This document shows positions 1-7,310 of a stretch of 17,582 nt of DNA, piece after piece. Origin of the DNA: VFMC01 sp044238435 (GTDB lineage Bacteria; Actinomycetota; Acidimicrobiia; Acidimicrobiales; Ilumatobacteraceae); assembly GCA_044238435.1 (NCBI GenBank), contig JBIIDH010000076.1:1-17582 (forward strand). Direction: 5' to 3'. The notes beneath the pieces were generated by a model, which made no database searches, was not told where the DNA came from, and saw only the letters and a program-made list of their open reading frames with translations. Both the position numbers and the translations under genes were made by a program. Every line of letters begins with the position of its first letter. Within the stretch, counting starts at the first letter, position 1.

Positions 1-467
1 CCGCTGGCGTTGCGGAACTCGACACCGCACACCACCATGCCGGTGGCCGCCAGCTTGTCGCGCCAGCGCTGGTATCCCCCGCCCGACGCCTCGAGGATGG
101 TCATGCCACCGCCGTGCAGGTGCAACAGGCCGGGCAGCGGGCCCGAGGCCTGCTCGGGGCGGTGCAGGTACAGGGTGATGTCGTTGCCATCGATGCCGCG
201 GATCACCTCGACCGAGCGCACCACCCCCTCCACCGGGGCGAGGTCGGTGGTGAGCATGCCGAAGAGCATGTCGTAGCCGCTCTCGGCGATGGCGTTGAAC
301 TCGTGCAGTTGGTCGAGCGGGGAGTCGACTGTGACCGGCTGCGGCGGGGTGCGCTCGGCGAGGCCGATGGGGATCATGGCCGCCACCATGCGCGGGTCGG
401 CCCGCGGATCGTCGGCCAGCGTCAGATCGGGATTGCCGAGTCGACCCGGAAGGTTCGGGTTGGTCAT
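1..467 (-). CDS. Alpha/beta hydrolase, HSL/acetyl-hydrolase type (N-terminal part, runs off left edge)
   Basis: Only the first 155 codons are in the window; the gene continues past base 1. The visible part has the layout of hormone-sensitive-lipase family esterases: a roughly 100-residue N-terminal cap and linker, a beta strand (LPGLLHLHGGG) ending in the HGGG oxyanion-hole motif at residues 118-121, then a segment ending in VVCGVEFRNASG, which corresponds to the VVSVDYRLAP-like strand. The nucleophile Ser (GDSAGG) and the Asp and His would lie outside. The family hydrolyses short- to medium-chain esters in the cytoplasm; the substrate cannot be told. The ATG at 467 is chosen because a GAGG ribosome-binding site (complement of 473-476) precedes it by 5 bases, so this is one of the few genes here with a clear Shine-Dalgarno. 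It is divergent from the DUF4262 gene. Confidence 0.85.
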   Translation of the reverse strand, partial: MTNPNLPGRLGNPDLTLADDPRADPRMVAAMIPIGLAERTPPQPVTVDSPLDQLHEFNAIAESGYDMLFGMLTTDLAPVEGVVRSVEVIRGIDGNDITLYLHRPEQASGPLPGLLHLHGGGMTILEASGGGYQRWRDKLAATGMVVCGVEFRNAS

Positions 468-580
468 CACTGCCTCATTTCCCCATGGCGGCCCCACGCC
501 GCGAGCCGGAGTGTAGTGAGCCGATATCCGAGGCCGAGACGTCATCATCCGTGCCACACCCCAGGTTCACAGTGGCCAGC

Positions 581-1147
581 ATGGCGAACTTCAACGATTC
601 CACGCCATCGAGCCGCCAGGCTCCCCCGCTGTCCAGCGAAGAGATCATCGCCCTCTACGGCTTCGTGGTCCGCCACGTCGGCTACGGCCCGTGTTCGGTG
701 CCGGGCTGCACGTGCACCACACCGAGCACGAAACCCTGGTCGTACACTGCAGGCCTCACCTCGCTCGGCCTACCCGAACTCGTGGTGCTCGGCCCGTCAC
801 TCGATGCGGCCCATCACCTGGTGCACGCCGTCGTGGAGGCGCGGCGCGAAGGCCGGTTCAGGCAAGGCACCGGCGATCTCGCCACGTGTTGCACCGATGT
901 GCGCATCGTCGACGTGCCCGACCGCTGGGTGTTGGCCGATCGGTCGCGCATGGCGGCCTGGTTCGAGCACTACGGCACCGACGACCTACCGGTCATCCAG
1001 CAGGTGCTGTGGCCCGATCGCTTCGGCTACTTCCCCAACGATGTCGGCAGCCAGCCCGGCTTCCGCAAACGCCAACCCCTGCTGCGCGACCATCCGCTCA
1101 GCTACCCGCGCCTCGAGGGCCGCAGTTCGGGCCGCATCCGACGCTGA
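581..1147 (+). CDS. DUF4262 domain protein of unknown function
   Basis: 188 residues from the chosen start. The core around residues 55-80 (KPWSYTAGLTSLGLPELVVLG, split here by function only) fits the DUF4262 pattern of an aromatic-Tyr-Thr-x-Gly-Leu motif followed by a Pro-Glu-Leu strand. The function of DUF4262 is unknown. Five cysteines cluster in two places: C38, C43 and C45 just before the core, and an adjacent Cys pair near residues 104-105. The reading frame is open from an ATG at 485, but codons between 485 and 581 include TGT, AGT, ATA, TCA and ACA, unlike the G/C-ending codons of the real gene, so I start at ATG 581. GTG 551 or 572 are other options. No Shine-Dalgarno is evident. The gene stands alone and converges on the Ddn-like gene, with 30 bases between the two stops. 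Confidence 0.8.
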   Translation: MANFNDSTPSSRQAPPLSSEEIIALYGFVVRHVGYGPCSVPGCTCTTPSTKPWSYTAGLTSLGLPELVVLGPSLDAAHHLVHAVVEARREGRFRQGTGDLATCCTDVRIVDVPDRWVLADRSRMAAWFEHYGTDDLPVIQQVLWPDRFGYFPNDVGSQPGFRKRQPLLRDHPLSYPRLEGRSSGRIRR

Positions 1148-1177
1148 GCCGTGTGCGCCACCCAGCACCAACGGGAG

Positions 1178-1582
1178 TCAGGCGCGGGTGATGGAGAACG
1201 CTGGGATGACGCGGGGCGCCGCCGACGTGACGTACTCGCCGAACTGCGGCATGAGCACGGCCTGAGCCTGGAGCTTGGCTGCAGCATCGGCCGGGGCGAG
1301 CTCGACGACGTCGGCGGTGAAGGTGTCGGTGCGGTACTCCACCGTGATGCGGGGGTTGGCCTTCAGGTTGAAGTACCAGTCGGGATGCGTGGGTGCGCCA
1401 CCCTTCGACGCGAAGACGTACAGCGTGTCGCCCTCCACCAGAGCGACCAGCGGGATCTCGCGCACCTGGCCCGACTTGGCGCCGATGGTGTGCAGGATGA
1501 CGAGCGGGTTGTCGCCGAACTGCGCCGCCTTGCCGCCGGTGGCCCTGAATTCCGCGATGATCTGTTCGTTCCAGCTGCTCAT
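1178..1582 (-). CDS. Ddn-like nitroreductase/quinone reductase family protein (putative F420H2-dependent)
   Basis: 134 residues, the usual size of the deazaflavin (F420)-dependent Ddn family with its split-barrel fold. Typical motifs are present: LHTIGAKSGQVREIPL at residues 30-45, and a strand then SKGGAPTHPDWYFNL at residues 59-73 before the KANP turn, which in the family contacts the F420 phosphate and deazaflavin ring. Known members use F420H2 to reduce quinones or nitro compounds at or near the membrane; the natural substrate here cannot be read. The start ATG at 1582 has no Shine-Dalgarno, but a TAGCGT hexamer sits 6 bases upstream, so a leaderless transcript is likely. The TetR gene lies 52 bases upstream on the same strand. 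The family call is firm; use of F420 is inferred from homology. Confidence 0.9.
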   Translation of the reverse strand: MSSWNEQIIAEFRATGGKAAQFGDNPLVILHTIGAKSGQVREIPLVALVEGDTLYVFASKGGAPTHPDWYFNLKANPRITVEYRTDTFTADVVELAPADAAAKLQAQAVLMPQFGEYVTSAAPRVIPAFSITRA

Positions 1583-1588
1583 ACGGTC

Positions 1589-1594
1589 ACGCTA
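1589..1594 (-). promoter_or_regulatory. -10-like TAGCGT, leaderless start of the Ddn-like gene
   Basis: TAGCGT on the minus strand, 6 bases (gaccgt) before the ATG at 1582. It is one of the recurring TANNNT hexamers at this distance from start codons in the window. No clear -35 was identified. Confidence 0.45.
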
Positions 1595-1634
1595 CCGACG
1601 CGTGTGCGCAACCACCGGCGCCGAGTCGCCTTCG

Positions 1635-2237
1635 TCACCTGGTCGACACCGCGAGAAGTCCGGCGACGACATCGCTCACCCGGCGGCGCACGTCGATCGA
1701 CACATCCGGCGAACCGACGCGTTCGAGTTCGATTCCTCGAACGAGTGCGATGAGCGTACGCGCATGCTCGAGCGGCCGAACCACGCCCACCACGTCCAGC
1801 ATGGCGGCGAGCGCTTCCGACTGTGCGGCCTCCCACCGACGGAGCTCGATCGCCACCGACTCGTGGCGGGCCGCATAGAGAATCATCTCGTACTCGGCGC
1901 GCACTCGCAGCGGTTGTTCGAACTCACGGTCGATCACGTGCACGAGCAGATCGACGACGACCTCGACATCGCCGAGCGACAGAGGGTCGACCGGCCGCAA
2001 CTCGTCGAGTGCCGTCGTGGCCGTCGTCAGGAAGTGCAGAAAGGCTCCGGCGATCAGGTCGTCGCGCGAGGCGAAGTGATAGCTCGTCGAGCCGAGCGAC
2101 ACACCCGCCAGTTCCGCCACCCGACGATGCCGAACCGCATCGAGGCCGTCTTCGGCAATGAGCTCCAGCGTGGCCGTCAGGATTCGCTCTCGGACCGTCT
2201 GCTGCCCGGAGGAGCTCTGTTCAGGTGCCACTGTCAC
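1635..2237 (-). CDS. TetR/AcrR family transcriptional regulator
   Basis: 200 residues from GTG 2237. Residues about 14-62 form the TetR helix-turn-helix: RERILTATLELIAEDGLDAV, then the recognition segment HRRVAELAGVSLGSTSYHFASRDDL, with the family's characteristic Tyr-His-Phe followed by an acidic turn. The C-terminal ligand-binding half is variable, as usual, and gives no clue to the effector. The same frame stays open far upstream (to 3140) but reads as the antisense of the neighbouring oxidoreductase; the only usable starts near the HTH are GTG 2237 and GTG 2231. A TACGTT hexamer 8 bases before 2237 favours the former. It is divergent from the saccharopine-dehydrogenase-like gene, with a perfect palindrome in the gap, so it probably represses that gene and itself. 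Whether it also controls the Ddn-like gene downstream is open. Confidence 0.9.
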   Translation of the reverse strand: MTVAPEQSSSGQQTVRERILTATLELIAEDGLDAVRHRRVAELAGVSLGSTSYHFASRDDLIAGAFLHFLTTATTALDELRPVDPLSLGDVEVVVDLLVHVIDREFEQPLRVRAEYEMILYAARHESVAIELRRWEAAQSEALAAMLDVVGVVRPLEHARTLIALVRGIELERVGSPDVSIDVRRRVSDVVAGLLAVSTR

Positions 2238-2245
2238 GCTGGACG

Positions 2246-2251
2246 AACGTA
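2246..2251 (-). promoter_or_regulatory. -10-like TACGTT, leaderless start of the TetR gene
   Basis: TACGTT on the minus strand, 8 bases before GTG 2237. The palindrome at 2274-2289 would overlap the -35 region of this promoter, which fits autorepression. Confidence 0.45.
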
Positions 2252-2273
2252 CAGGACGCCGATACGCTCTGCC

Positions 2274-2289
2274 CTGTACAGATGTACAG
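2274..2289. promoter_or_regulatory. Palindromic operator candidate for the TetR regulator
   Basis: CTGTACA-GA-TGTACAG is a perfect 7-base inverted repeat around a 2-base centre, in the 69-base gap between the divergent TetR and oxidoreductase genes. It overlaps a TACAGAT sequence (2277-2283) that could be the -10 of the oxidoreductase gene and the -35 region of the TetR gene. A further GTACAG half-site lies at 2249-2254. Size, symmetry and position match a typical TetR-family operator. That this TetR binds it is inference. Confidence 0.65.
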
Positions 2290-2306
2290 ATGACTGGAGG
2301 TACGGC

Positions 2307-3518
2307 GTGAACGTGGTTCTGCTCGGCGCTGGCGGCGGCATGGGTGCCATGGCGGCCCGCCATCTCAGCCGCACCCCCGGGATCGATCGGCTGGTGTGCT
2401 CCGACACCACCACCGATGCCGCGTCCCGCACGCTCGCACAGCTCGGAGGCGGCGCGGTCGATGTGCAAGTGAAAGCCGTCGACATCCTCGACCCGACGGC
2501 ACTGCGCCACCTCCTCGACGACGCCGACCTGGTGCTGAACTGCGCAGGACCGTTCTTCCGCCTGGGCGTGCCCGCAGTCGAGGCGGCCATCGACACTCGC
2601 ACGACCTATGTCGACATCTGCGACGACCCGGCGCCCACGGCAGCGATGCTGGCGTTGAACGATCGAGCCCGTGCCGCCGGGGTCGGGGCCGTCATCGGCA
2701 TGGGGGCCAGTCCCGGCGTGTCCAACCTCCTCGCCGCCCGCGCCGCTCGTCATCTCGATGCCGTCCACGATTGCTACACCGCCTGGCCGCTCGACATCCC
2801 GGTGCCCGGCTCGACGCACACTGCGACGGACGAGGCCGTCACCGTCGACGGCGGGCCGGCGGCTGCAGCCATCCATCTCATGGAGCAGATCGCTGGCCGC
2901 GTCGCCGTTGTCGAGGGTGGCGAGATGACCAGTCAGCCGCCATTGCGCCCCGTCCACTTGCAGTACCCCGGGCGCGCTCTGGGTACCGGCTACGTCGTCG
3001 GCCACCCCGAGCCGCTCACGCTCCAGCGTTCGTTGGGCCTCACAGGGTCCAGCGCGTGCCTGATGCTGCTGCAACCCACCACGCTGGCGTTCCTGCGAGG
3101 CCTGCAACGCGACCTCGACCGCGGACGGCTCGACCATCACACAGCGGCGTCGGCGATTGCTCGACCTGCCGCGTTGCGATCACTGCGCGCCTGGTTCGGT
3201 AGTCGAGGGGTGGCCGACCATGGCGGCCTCCCTGAGTTCTTCGTGCTGCTCACCGGCACCAAGGACGGCGTCCCCACCTCGGTCGGCTGCCATCTCGCAG
3301 CTGCACCCCAGGGCATGGACGGCATCACCGCGATCCCGGCTGTCCTGGCCATCCGCCAACTGCTCGAGCGACCGATCGCTCCGGGAGTGCACGCGCCGGA
3401 AGCGGTGATCGACCCCGATCAACTGCTCCACGACTTGCTCCCGCACTGCGAACCGGCGGTGGGCTCGGTGGACGAACTGGCACCGCTGGCCATCAGCCCT
3501 CGTCCGCGCAGTGCCTGA
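2307..3518 (+). CDS. Saccharopine dehydrogenase-like NAD(P)-binding oxidoreductase
   Basis: 403 residues. The N-terminus is a Rossmann dinucleotide-binding strand-turn with GAGGGMG at residues 7-13. It is followed by the saccharopine-dehydrogenase-family signatures CAGPF (79-83) and YVDICDD (101-107), then GMGASPGVSNLLA, which in this family begins the second domain. Members include lysine-pathway enzymes and many uncharacterised reductases; the substrate cannot be told. No partner lysine-pathway gene is nearby. Start GTG 2307 is preferred because GGAGG at 2296-2300 precedes it by 6 bases; open frame continues upstream but runs through the operator and antisense of TetR. This is one of few genes here with a Shine-Dalgarno, so its transcript probably has a short leader. 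Likely repressed by the divergent TetR protein. It ends 17 bases from the convergent acyl-CoA synthetase. Confidence 0.88.
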   Translation: MNVVLLGAGGGMGAMAARHLSRTPGIDRLVCSDTTTDAASRTLAQLGGGAVDVQVKAVDILDPTALRHLLDDADLVLNCAGPFFRLGVPAVEAAIDTRTTYVDICDDPAPTAAMLALNDRARAAGVGAVIGMGASPGVSNLLAARAARHLDAVHDCYTAWPLDIPVPGSTHTATDEAVTVDGGPAAAAIHLMEQIAGRVAVVEGGEMTSQPPLRPVHLQYPGRALGTGYVVGHPEPLTLQRSLGLTGSSACLMLLQPTTLAFLRGLQRDLDRGRLDHHTAASAIARPAALRSLRAWFGSRGVADHGGLPEFFVLLTGTKDGVPTSVGCHLAAAPQGMDGITAIPAVLAIRQLLERPIAPGVHAPEAVIDPDQLLHDLLPHCEPAVGSVDELAPLAISPRPRSA

Positions 3519-3535
3519 CGCCACGCCCGCTGGCC

Positions 3536-5107
3536 CTAGTTCACGTTGCGGCTGCGGCCTTCCCAGTACGGGGCACGCAGATCCTTCTTCAGGATCTTGC
3601 CGCTGGGGTTGCGGGGCAGGGCGTCGATCCAGTCGACGCTGGTGGGGCACTTGAACCGGGCCAGGCGTTCGCGGGCGTAGTCGATGATGTCCTGCTCGGT
3701 CACCTCCGCACCGGGCTTGCGCACCACCATCGCCTTCGCGGTCTCGCCCCACTTCTCGTGCGGCACGCCGATGACGGCCACGTCGGCGATACCCGGGTGG
3801 CCCATCAGCACGTTCTCCACCTCGGCGGGGTACACGTTCTCGCCGCCGCTCACGATCATGTCCTTCACGCGGTCGTGGATGTACAGGTAGCCGTCGGCGT
3901 CGAGGTAGCCGGCGTCGCCGCTACGGAACCAGCCGTCGGCGTCGATGCTCTTCGCCGTCTCCTCCGGCATGTTCCAGTAGCCCTTCATCACCTGGGGTGA
4001 GCGGATCCAGATCTCGCCCACCTCACCCTGCTCGCAGTCGGCGAAGGTGTCGGTGTTGACGATGCGCACCTCCACACCGGGGCCGGGTAGGCCGCAGCTG
4101 CGCAGGCGGTGCCGGTTGGGGCCGTTCACGTCGTGGTCGACCGGGGGCAGGTTCACCACCGCGCCGGTGGTCTCGGTGAGGCCGTAGGCCTGCCAGAACT
4201 TGCAGCCGAAGGTGGTGACGCTGCGGGCCAGCACCTCTTCGCTGATGGGCGAGGCGCCGTACACCAGCACCCGCAGGCTGCTGAAGTCGGCCTGCTCGAC
4301 GCCCGGCACCATCAGCATGAACTGCAGCACCGCCGGCACCAGGAACCCGTGGGTGATGCGCTCTTTGCCGATCAGGCCCACCAGCGCGCCCGGGTCGAGA
4401 TCGCGCATCACCACGGTGGTGCAGCCCTCGTACATGCCGGCCGTCGCCCAGCCGCCGCCGCCGATGTGGAACAGCGGCATCGCCGCCAGGTTCACCGAAT
4501 CGGGCGACAGTTCCCACAGTTCCTTCGCCAACGGCAGCAGCGCGAAGAAGTTGTCGTTGCTGAGCATCACGCCCTTGGGCCGCCCCGTGGTGCCGCTCGA
4601 ATAGAGCTGGAACGCCACGTCGTCGGGGGCGCTGGTGGCACCCGGATCGGTGGCGGGCTGGGCCGACACCGCCTCGTCGTAGTCGGCGAAGCCCTCGGCA
4701 CCGCCGATGACCAGCACGGTGGTGGTGTAGGTGAGGTTGGGCACGATGGCGGCCAGCATGGGCACGAAGTCGGGGCCCACCACCAGCACCTTGGCCTGCG
4801 CGTCGTTCACGACGTACTCCACCTCGGGTGCGGCCAGACGCCAGTTCACGTCGACCGTGACGGCGTTCAGCAGTGCAGCGCCGTAGAACACCTCGAAGTG
4901 CTCGATGCCGTTCTTGTCGAGGAACGCCACACGGTCCTGGCTGCCAACCCCGGCGGTCGCCAGCAGGTTGGCCACCTGGCCCGACCGGCGGTACAGGTCG
5001 GCCCACGACAGGCGGCGGTCGCCCAGGACGAGGCTCGGGTGCTCGGCGCGCTCCACCCCGTGGACGCGGATGATGTCGGCAATGGAAGTGATCGGCGTGT
5101 TCCCCAT
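3536..5107 (-). CDS. AMP-forming acyl-CoA synthetase (class I adenylate-forming enzyme)
   Basis: 523 residues, full length for a FadD-type ligase that activates a carboxylic acid to acyl-AMP and then acyl-CoA. Motifs in order: the ATP-binding P-loop YSSGTTGRPKGV (169-180), PLFHIGGGG (211-219), the adenine-binding YGLTETTG (308-315), GEIWIRSPQVMKGYW (364-378), the WFRSGD aspartate region (393-398), the hinge HDRVKDMIVSGGENVYP (411-427), and the catalytic lysine K504 in PSGKILKKDL. The substrate (fatty, aryl or steroid acid) cannot be predicted from these. ATG 5107 is chosen over in-frame extensions to 5515, which are antisense to the next gene. TACTGT lies 6 bases before it and there is no Shine-Dalgarno. 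It is divergent from the alpha/beta hydrolase, with only 24 bases between the two start codons. Confidence 0.95.
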   Translation of the reverse strand: MGNTPITSIADIIRVHGVERAEHPSLVLGDRRLSWADLYRRSGQVANLLATAGVGSQDRVAFLDKNGIEHFEVFYGAALLNAVTVDVNWRLAAPEVEYVVNDAQAKVLVVGPDFVPMLAAIVPNLTYTTTVLVIGGAEGFADYDEAVSAQPATDPGATSAPDDVAFQLYSSGTTGRPKGVMLSNDNFFALLPLAKELWELSPDSVNLAAMPLFHIGGGGWATAGMYEGCTTVVMRDLDPGALVGLIGKERITHGFLVPAVLQFMLMVPGVEQADFSSLRVLVYGASPISEEVLARSVTTFGCKFWQAYGLTETTGAVVNLPPVDHDVNGPNRHRLRSCGLPGPGVEVRIVNTDTFADCEQGEVGEIWIRSPQVMKGYWNMPEETAKSIDADGWFRSGDAGYLDADGYLYIHDRVKDMIVSGGENVYPAEVENVLMGHPGIADVAVIGVPHEKWGETAKAMVVRKPGAEVTEQDIIDYARERLARFKCPTSVDWIDALPRNPSGKILKKDLRAPYWEGRSRNVN

Positions 5108-5113
5108 GCGCGA

Positions 5114-5119
5114 ACAGTA
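5114..5119 (-). promoter_or_regulatory. -10-like TACTGT, leaderless start of the acyl-CoA synthetase
   Basis: TACTGT on the minus strand, 6 bases before ATG 5107. It shares its TA base pairs (5118-5119) with the plus-strand TACCGAT of the divergent hydrolase gene, so the two promoters seem to use overlapping -10 elements. Confidence 0.45.
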
Positions 5120-5124
5120 CCGAT
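5118..5124 (+). promoter_or_regulatory. -10-like TACCGAT, probable start of the hydrolase operon
   Basis: TACCGAT lies 7 bases before ATG 5132. It is one base longer than the TANNNT pattern seen elsewhere, so the match is looser. It is the main reason for preferring ATG 5132 to ATG 5171 for the hydrolase. Confidence 0.35.
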
Positions 5125-5131
5125 CTCGGCA

Positions 5132-6037
5132 ATGGCCTGCGACCACCTGCTGGGCCAGACTGGCACGACGATGCACGCCGACGACCTGATCCCCACCGCC
5201 GACGGCACCCGGCTGCGCATCATCCGCCGTGGCCCCGCACCGGCCGAGGCCACCGGACCGTTCGTGCTGCTGGTGCACGGGCTGGCGTCGAACGCACGCA
5301 TGTGGGACGGCGTGGGCGAGGCACTGGCGGCGCAGGGCTACCGCAGCGCGGCCGTCGACCTGCGCGGCCACGGGCACAGCGACAAGCCCGACCACGGGTA
5401 CGACTTCGACACCATCTGCGCCGATCTCGCCGATGTGCTCGATGCCCTCGGCGAGGAGCGGGCCGTGTTCGTCGGCCAGTCGTGGGGCGGCAACATCGTG
5501 GTGCACGCGGCGCACGCGCTACCCCACCGGGTGATCGGCGCCGTGGCTGTCGACGGCGGGATGATCGAGTTGGCCGAGGTGTTCCCCGACTGGGACGACT
5601 GCGCCACCAAACTCCGCCCGCCCGACCTCCGTGGCCTCAGCGCCACACGGCTCGAGGCCGGCGTGCGGGCCATGCACGGCGACTGGCCCGAGACCGGCAT
5701 CGCCGGGTCACTCGCCAACTTCGAGGTGCTCGCCGATGGCACCGTGCGGGCCTGGCTCACCCTGCCCCGGCACCTGCAGATCCTGCGCGAACTGTGGGCG
5801 CACCGCCCGTCGGCGATGTACCCGCACATCACCCGACCCGTGCTGCTGCTTCCCGCCGACTCGGGCGACGTGGCCTGGGCCCACGACAAGCACCTCGCCG
5901 TCGAGGCAGCACTCGCCGCGCTGCCGCACGGCCGGGTGGAGTGGTTCCGCCCCGCCCACCACGACCTCCACGCCCAGTTCCCCCGACGCTGCGCCGACGT
6001 CATCGTCGAGCACATCCAGAATGGCTTCCTCGTATGA
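5132..6037 (+). CDS. Alpha/beta hydrolase fold protein
   Basis: 301 residues from ATG 5132 (288 if ATG 5171 is used). Classic single-domain alpha/beta hydrolase: beta strand and oxyanion turn LLVHGLASNARMWDG with HG at residues 49-50, DLRGHGHSDKP (76-86), the nucleophile elbow GQSWGG with Ser117, and a C-terminal HHDLHAQFP with the likely catalytic His at 276 or 277. The acid is probably one of the Asp residues in LLLPADSGD. The family includes esterases, epoxide hydrolases and C-C hydrolases; this sequence does not single one out. The 13 codons between the two possible starts have G/C third positions as in coding sequence, and TACCGAT precedes 5132, so I favour the longer form. The stop overlaps the next ATG by 4 bases (6034-6037), which implies coupled translation with the fusion protein. 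Confidence 0.9.
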   Translation: MACDHLLGQTGTTMHADDLIPTADGTRLRIIRRGPAPAEATGPFVLLVHGLASNARMWDGVGEALAAQGYRSAAVDLRGHGHSDKPDHGYDFDTICADLADVLDALGEERAVFVGQSWGGNIVVHAAHALPHRVIGAVAVDGGMIELAEVFPDWDDCATKLRPPDLRGLSATRLEAGVRAMHGDWPETGIAGSLANFEVLADGTVRAWLTLPRHLQILRELWAHRPSAMYPHITRPVLLLPADSGDVAWAHDKHLAVEAALAALPHGRVEWFRPAHHDLHAQFPRRCADVIVEHIQNGFLV

Positions 6038-7302
6038 CCAACCCACTGCCCCGACTGCTCACCATCATGGGTTCGGGCGAAACCGCGCCCACGATGATGA
6101 AGCACCACCGCGACCTCATCAACCGGCTCGGCGCCGACGCACGGGCCGTGGTGCTCGACACGCCCTACGGCTTCCAGGCCAATGCCTCGGAACTGGCCAC
6201 CCGTGCCCAGGAGTACTTCCGCCAGAGTGTGGGGCACCCCATCGAGGTGGCCGGTCTCACCCGGGTGCACGGCGAAGACCCACTGGTGGTCGAGCAGGCA
6301 CTCAACCGTGTGCGCGCCGCCGACTACCTGTTCGCCGGGCCCGGCAGCCCCACCTACGCACTGCGCCAGTGGGCCGGCACCCAGGTGCCCGATCTGGTGC
6401 GGGCCAAGTTGCGCCACGGCGGTGGCGTCACCTTCGCCTCGGCCGCAGCACTCACCCTCGGCCGCTACACGGTGCCGGTGTACGAGATCTACAAGGTGGG
6501 CAACGACCCCACCTGGCTCGACGGCCTCGACGTGCTCACCGAGGTGAACCTGCCGGTGGCGGTCATCCCCCACTACGACAACAAAGAGGGCGGCCACCAC
6601 GACACCCGGTTCTGCTACCTGGGTGAGCACCGGCTGCAGATGCTCGAAGCGATGTTGCCCGGTGGTGTGCACGTGCTGGGTGTCGACGAGCACACCGGCG
6701 TGGTGCTCGACCTCGACGCCGACACCGCCACCGTGGTGGGCAACGGCACCATCACCGTGCGGGTGCGTGGCGCCAGCACGGTGCACGAGACCGGGGCCAC
6801 GCTGCCCATCGACGCCCTGCGCGACCCGGCGCGTGGCGTGGTGGCCATCGGTGCTCCGGCGGCAGCGGTCGCCGCTGCTCCCGTGCCCGAGGCCGCACCT
6901 GCCGCGCCGGCCACGTCGCTGGCCGCCGAGGCCGAGGCGGCCGAGGCAGCCTTCAGCACGGCGCTCGACGCAAACGACGCGGCCGGCGCCGCCCGGGCCG
7001 CGCTCGAGCTCGAGGCCGCCATCCGCAACTGGTCGGCCGACACGCTGCAGAGCGACGAGACCGACCGCGCCCATGCCACGCTGCGCAGCATGATCGTGCG
7101 CCTGGGCGACGCCGCTGTGCGCGGCCTGGTCGACCCCCGCGCCGTCGCCGGGCCCTACATGGACATCATCCTGGCGCTGCGCACCGTGGTGCGTGCCGAC
7201 AAGCGCTACGACCTGTCCGACCTCATCCGCGACCGGTTGGCGGCCATCGGCGTGGAGGTACGCGACACCTCCACCGGCGCGGAGTGGTTCCTGGGCGACT
7301 GA
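6034..7302 (+). CDS. Peptidase S51/class-I amidotransferase-like domain fused to a CysRS-type C-terminal domain
   Basis: 422 residues in three parts. Residues 5-230 resemble the peptidase S51 (dipeptidase E/cyanophycinase) fold: LLTIMGSGE at the start, AGPGSPTYALRQW (101-113) where S51 enzymes have a GGGN/GGDQ turn, FASAAALTLG (134-143) where they have the nucleophile SAGA, and IPHYDN (178-183) where they have a conserved His. Ser136 and His180 are thus candidate catalytic residues, but SAGA reads SAAA. Residues 272-300 are an Ala/Pro-rich linker. Residues 305-422 look like the C-terminal helical domain of cysteinyl-tRNA synthetase: an ALELEAAIRNW helix, then DLSDLIRDRLAAIGVEVRDT ending in a GAEW motif, as in the synthetase's D-x-IRD-x-LAALGI-x-LEDTP-x-GT-x-W. 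There is no aminoacylation core (no HIGH or KMSKS). The start overlaps the hydrolase stop. Activity is unknown. Confidence 0.8.
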   Translation: MTNPLPRLLTIMGSGETAPTMMKHHRDLINRLGADARAVVLDTPYGFQANASELATRAQEYFRQSVGHPIEVAGLTRVHGEDPLVVEQALNRVRAADYLFAGPGSPTYALRQWAGTQVPDLVRAKLRHGGGVTFASAAALTLGRYTVPVYEIYKVGNDPTWLDGLDVLTEVNLPVAVIPHYDNKEGGHHDTRFCYLGEHRLQMLEAMLPGGVHVLGVDEHTGVVLDLDADTATVVGNGTITVRVRGASTVHETGATLPIDALRDPARGVVAIGAPAAAVAAAPVPEAAPAAPATSLAAEAEAAEAAFSTALDANDAAGAARAALELEAAIRNWSADTLQSDETDRAHATLRSMIVRLGDAAVRGLVDPRAVAGPYMDIILALRTVVRADKRYDLSDLIRDRLAAIGVEVRDTSTGAEWFLGD

Positions 7303-7310
7303 GACGGCTG

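Noticed and set aside
485..580. Start of the DUF4262 gene at ATG 485
   Set aside because: Codons between 485 and 581 have many A/T third positions unlike the rest of the gene, and there is no ribosome-binding site before 485.
1275..2306. Upstream in-frame extension of the oxidoreductase gene to a 747-codon frame
   Set aside because: The extension is antisense to the Ddn-like and TetR genes and runs through the operator. GTG 2307 has a good ribosome-binding site and begins right at the Rossmann strand.
5108..5515. N-terminal extension of the acyl-CoA synthetase to 659 codons
   Set aside because: The extra residues are antisense to the alpha/beta hydrolase and add no domain. ATG 5107 gives the normal family length.
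6862..6960. GC-rich Ala/Pro-coding repeat-like stretch in the fusion protein, considered as a repeat element or frameshift
   Set aside because: It stays in frame, varies in codon choice and separates two recognisable domains, so it is a flexible linker.
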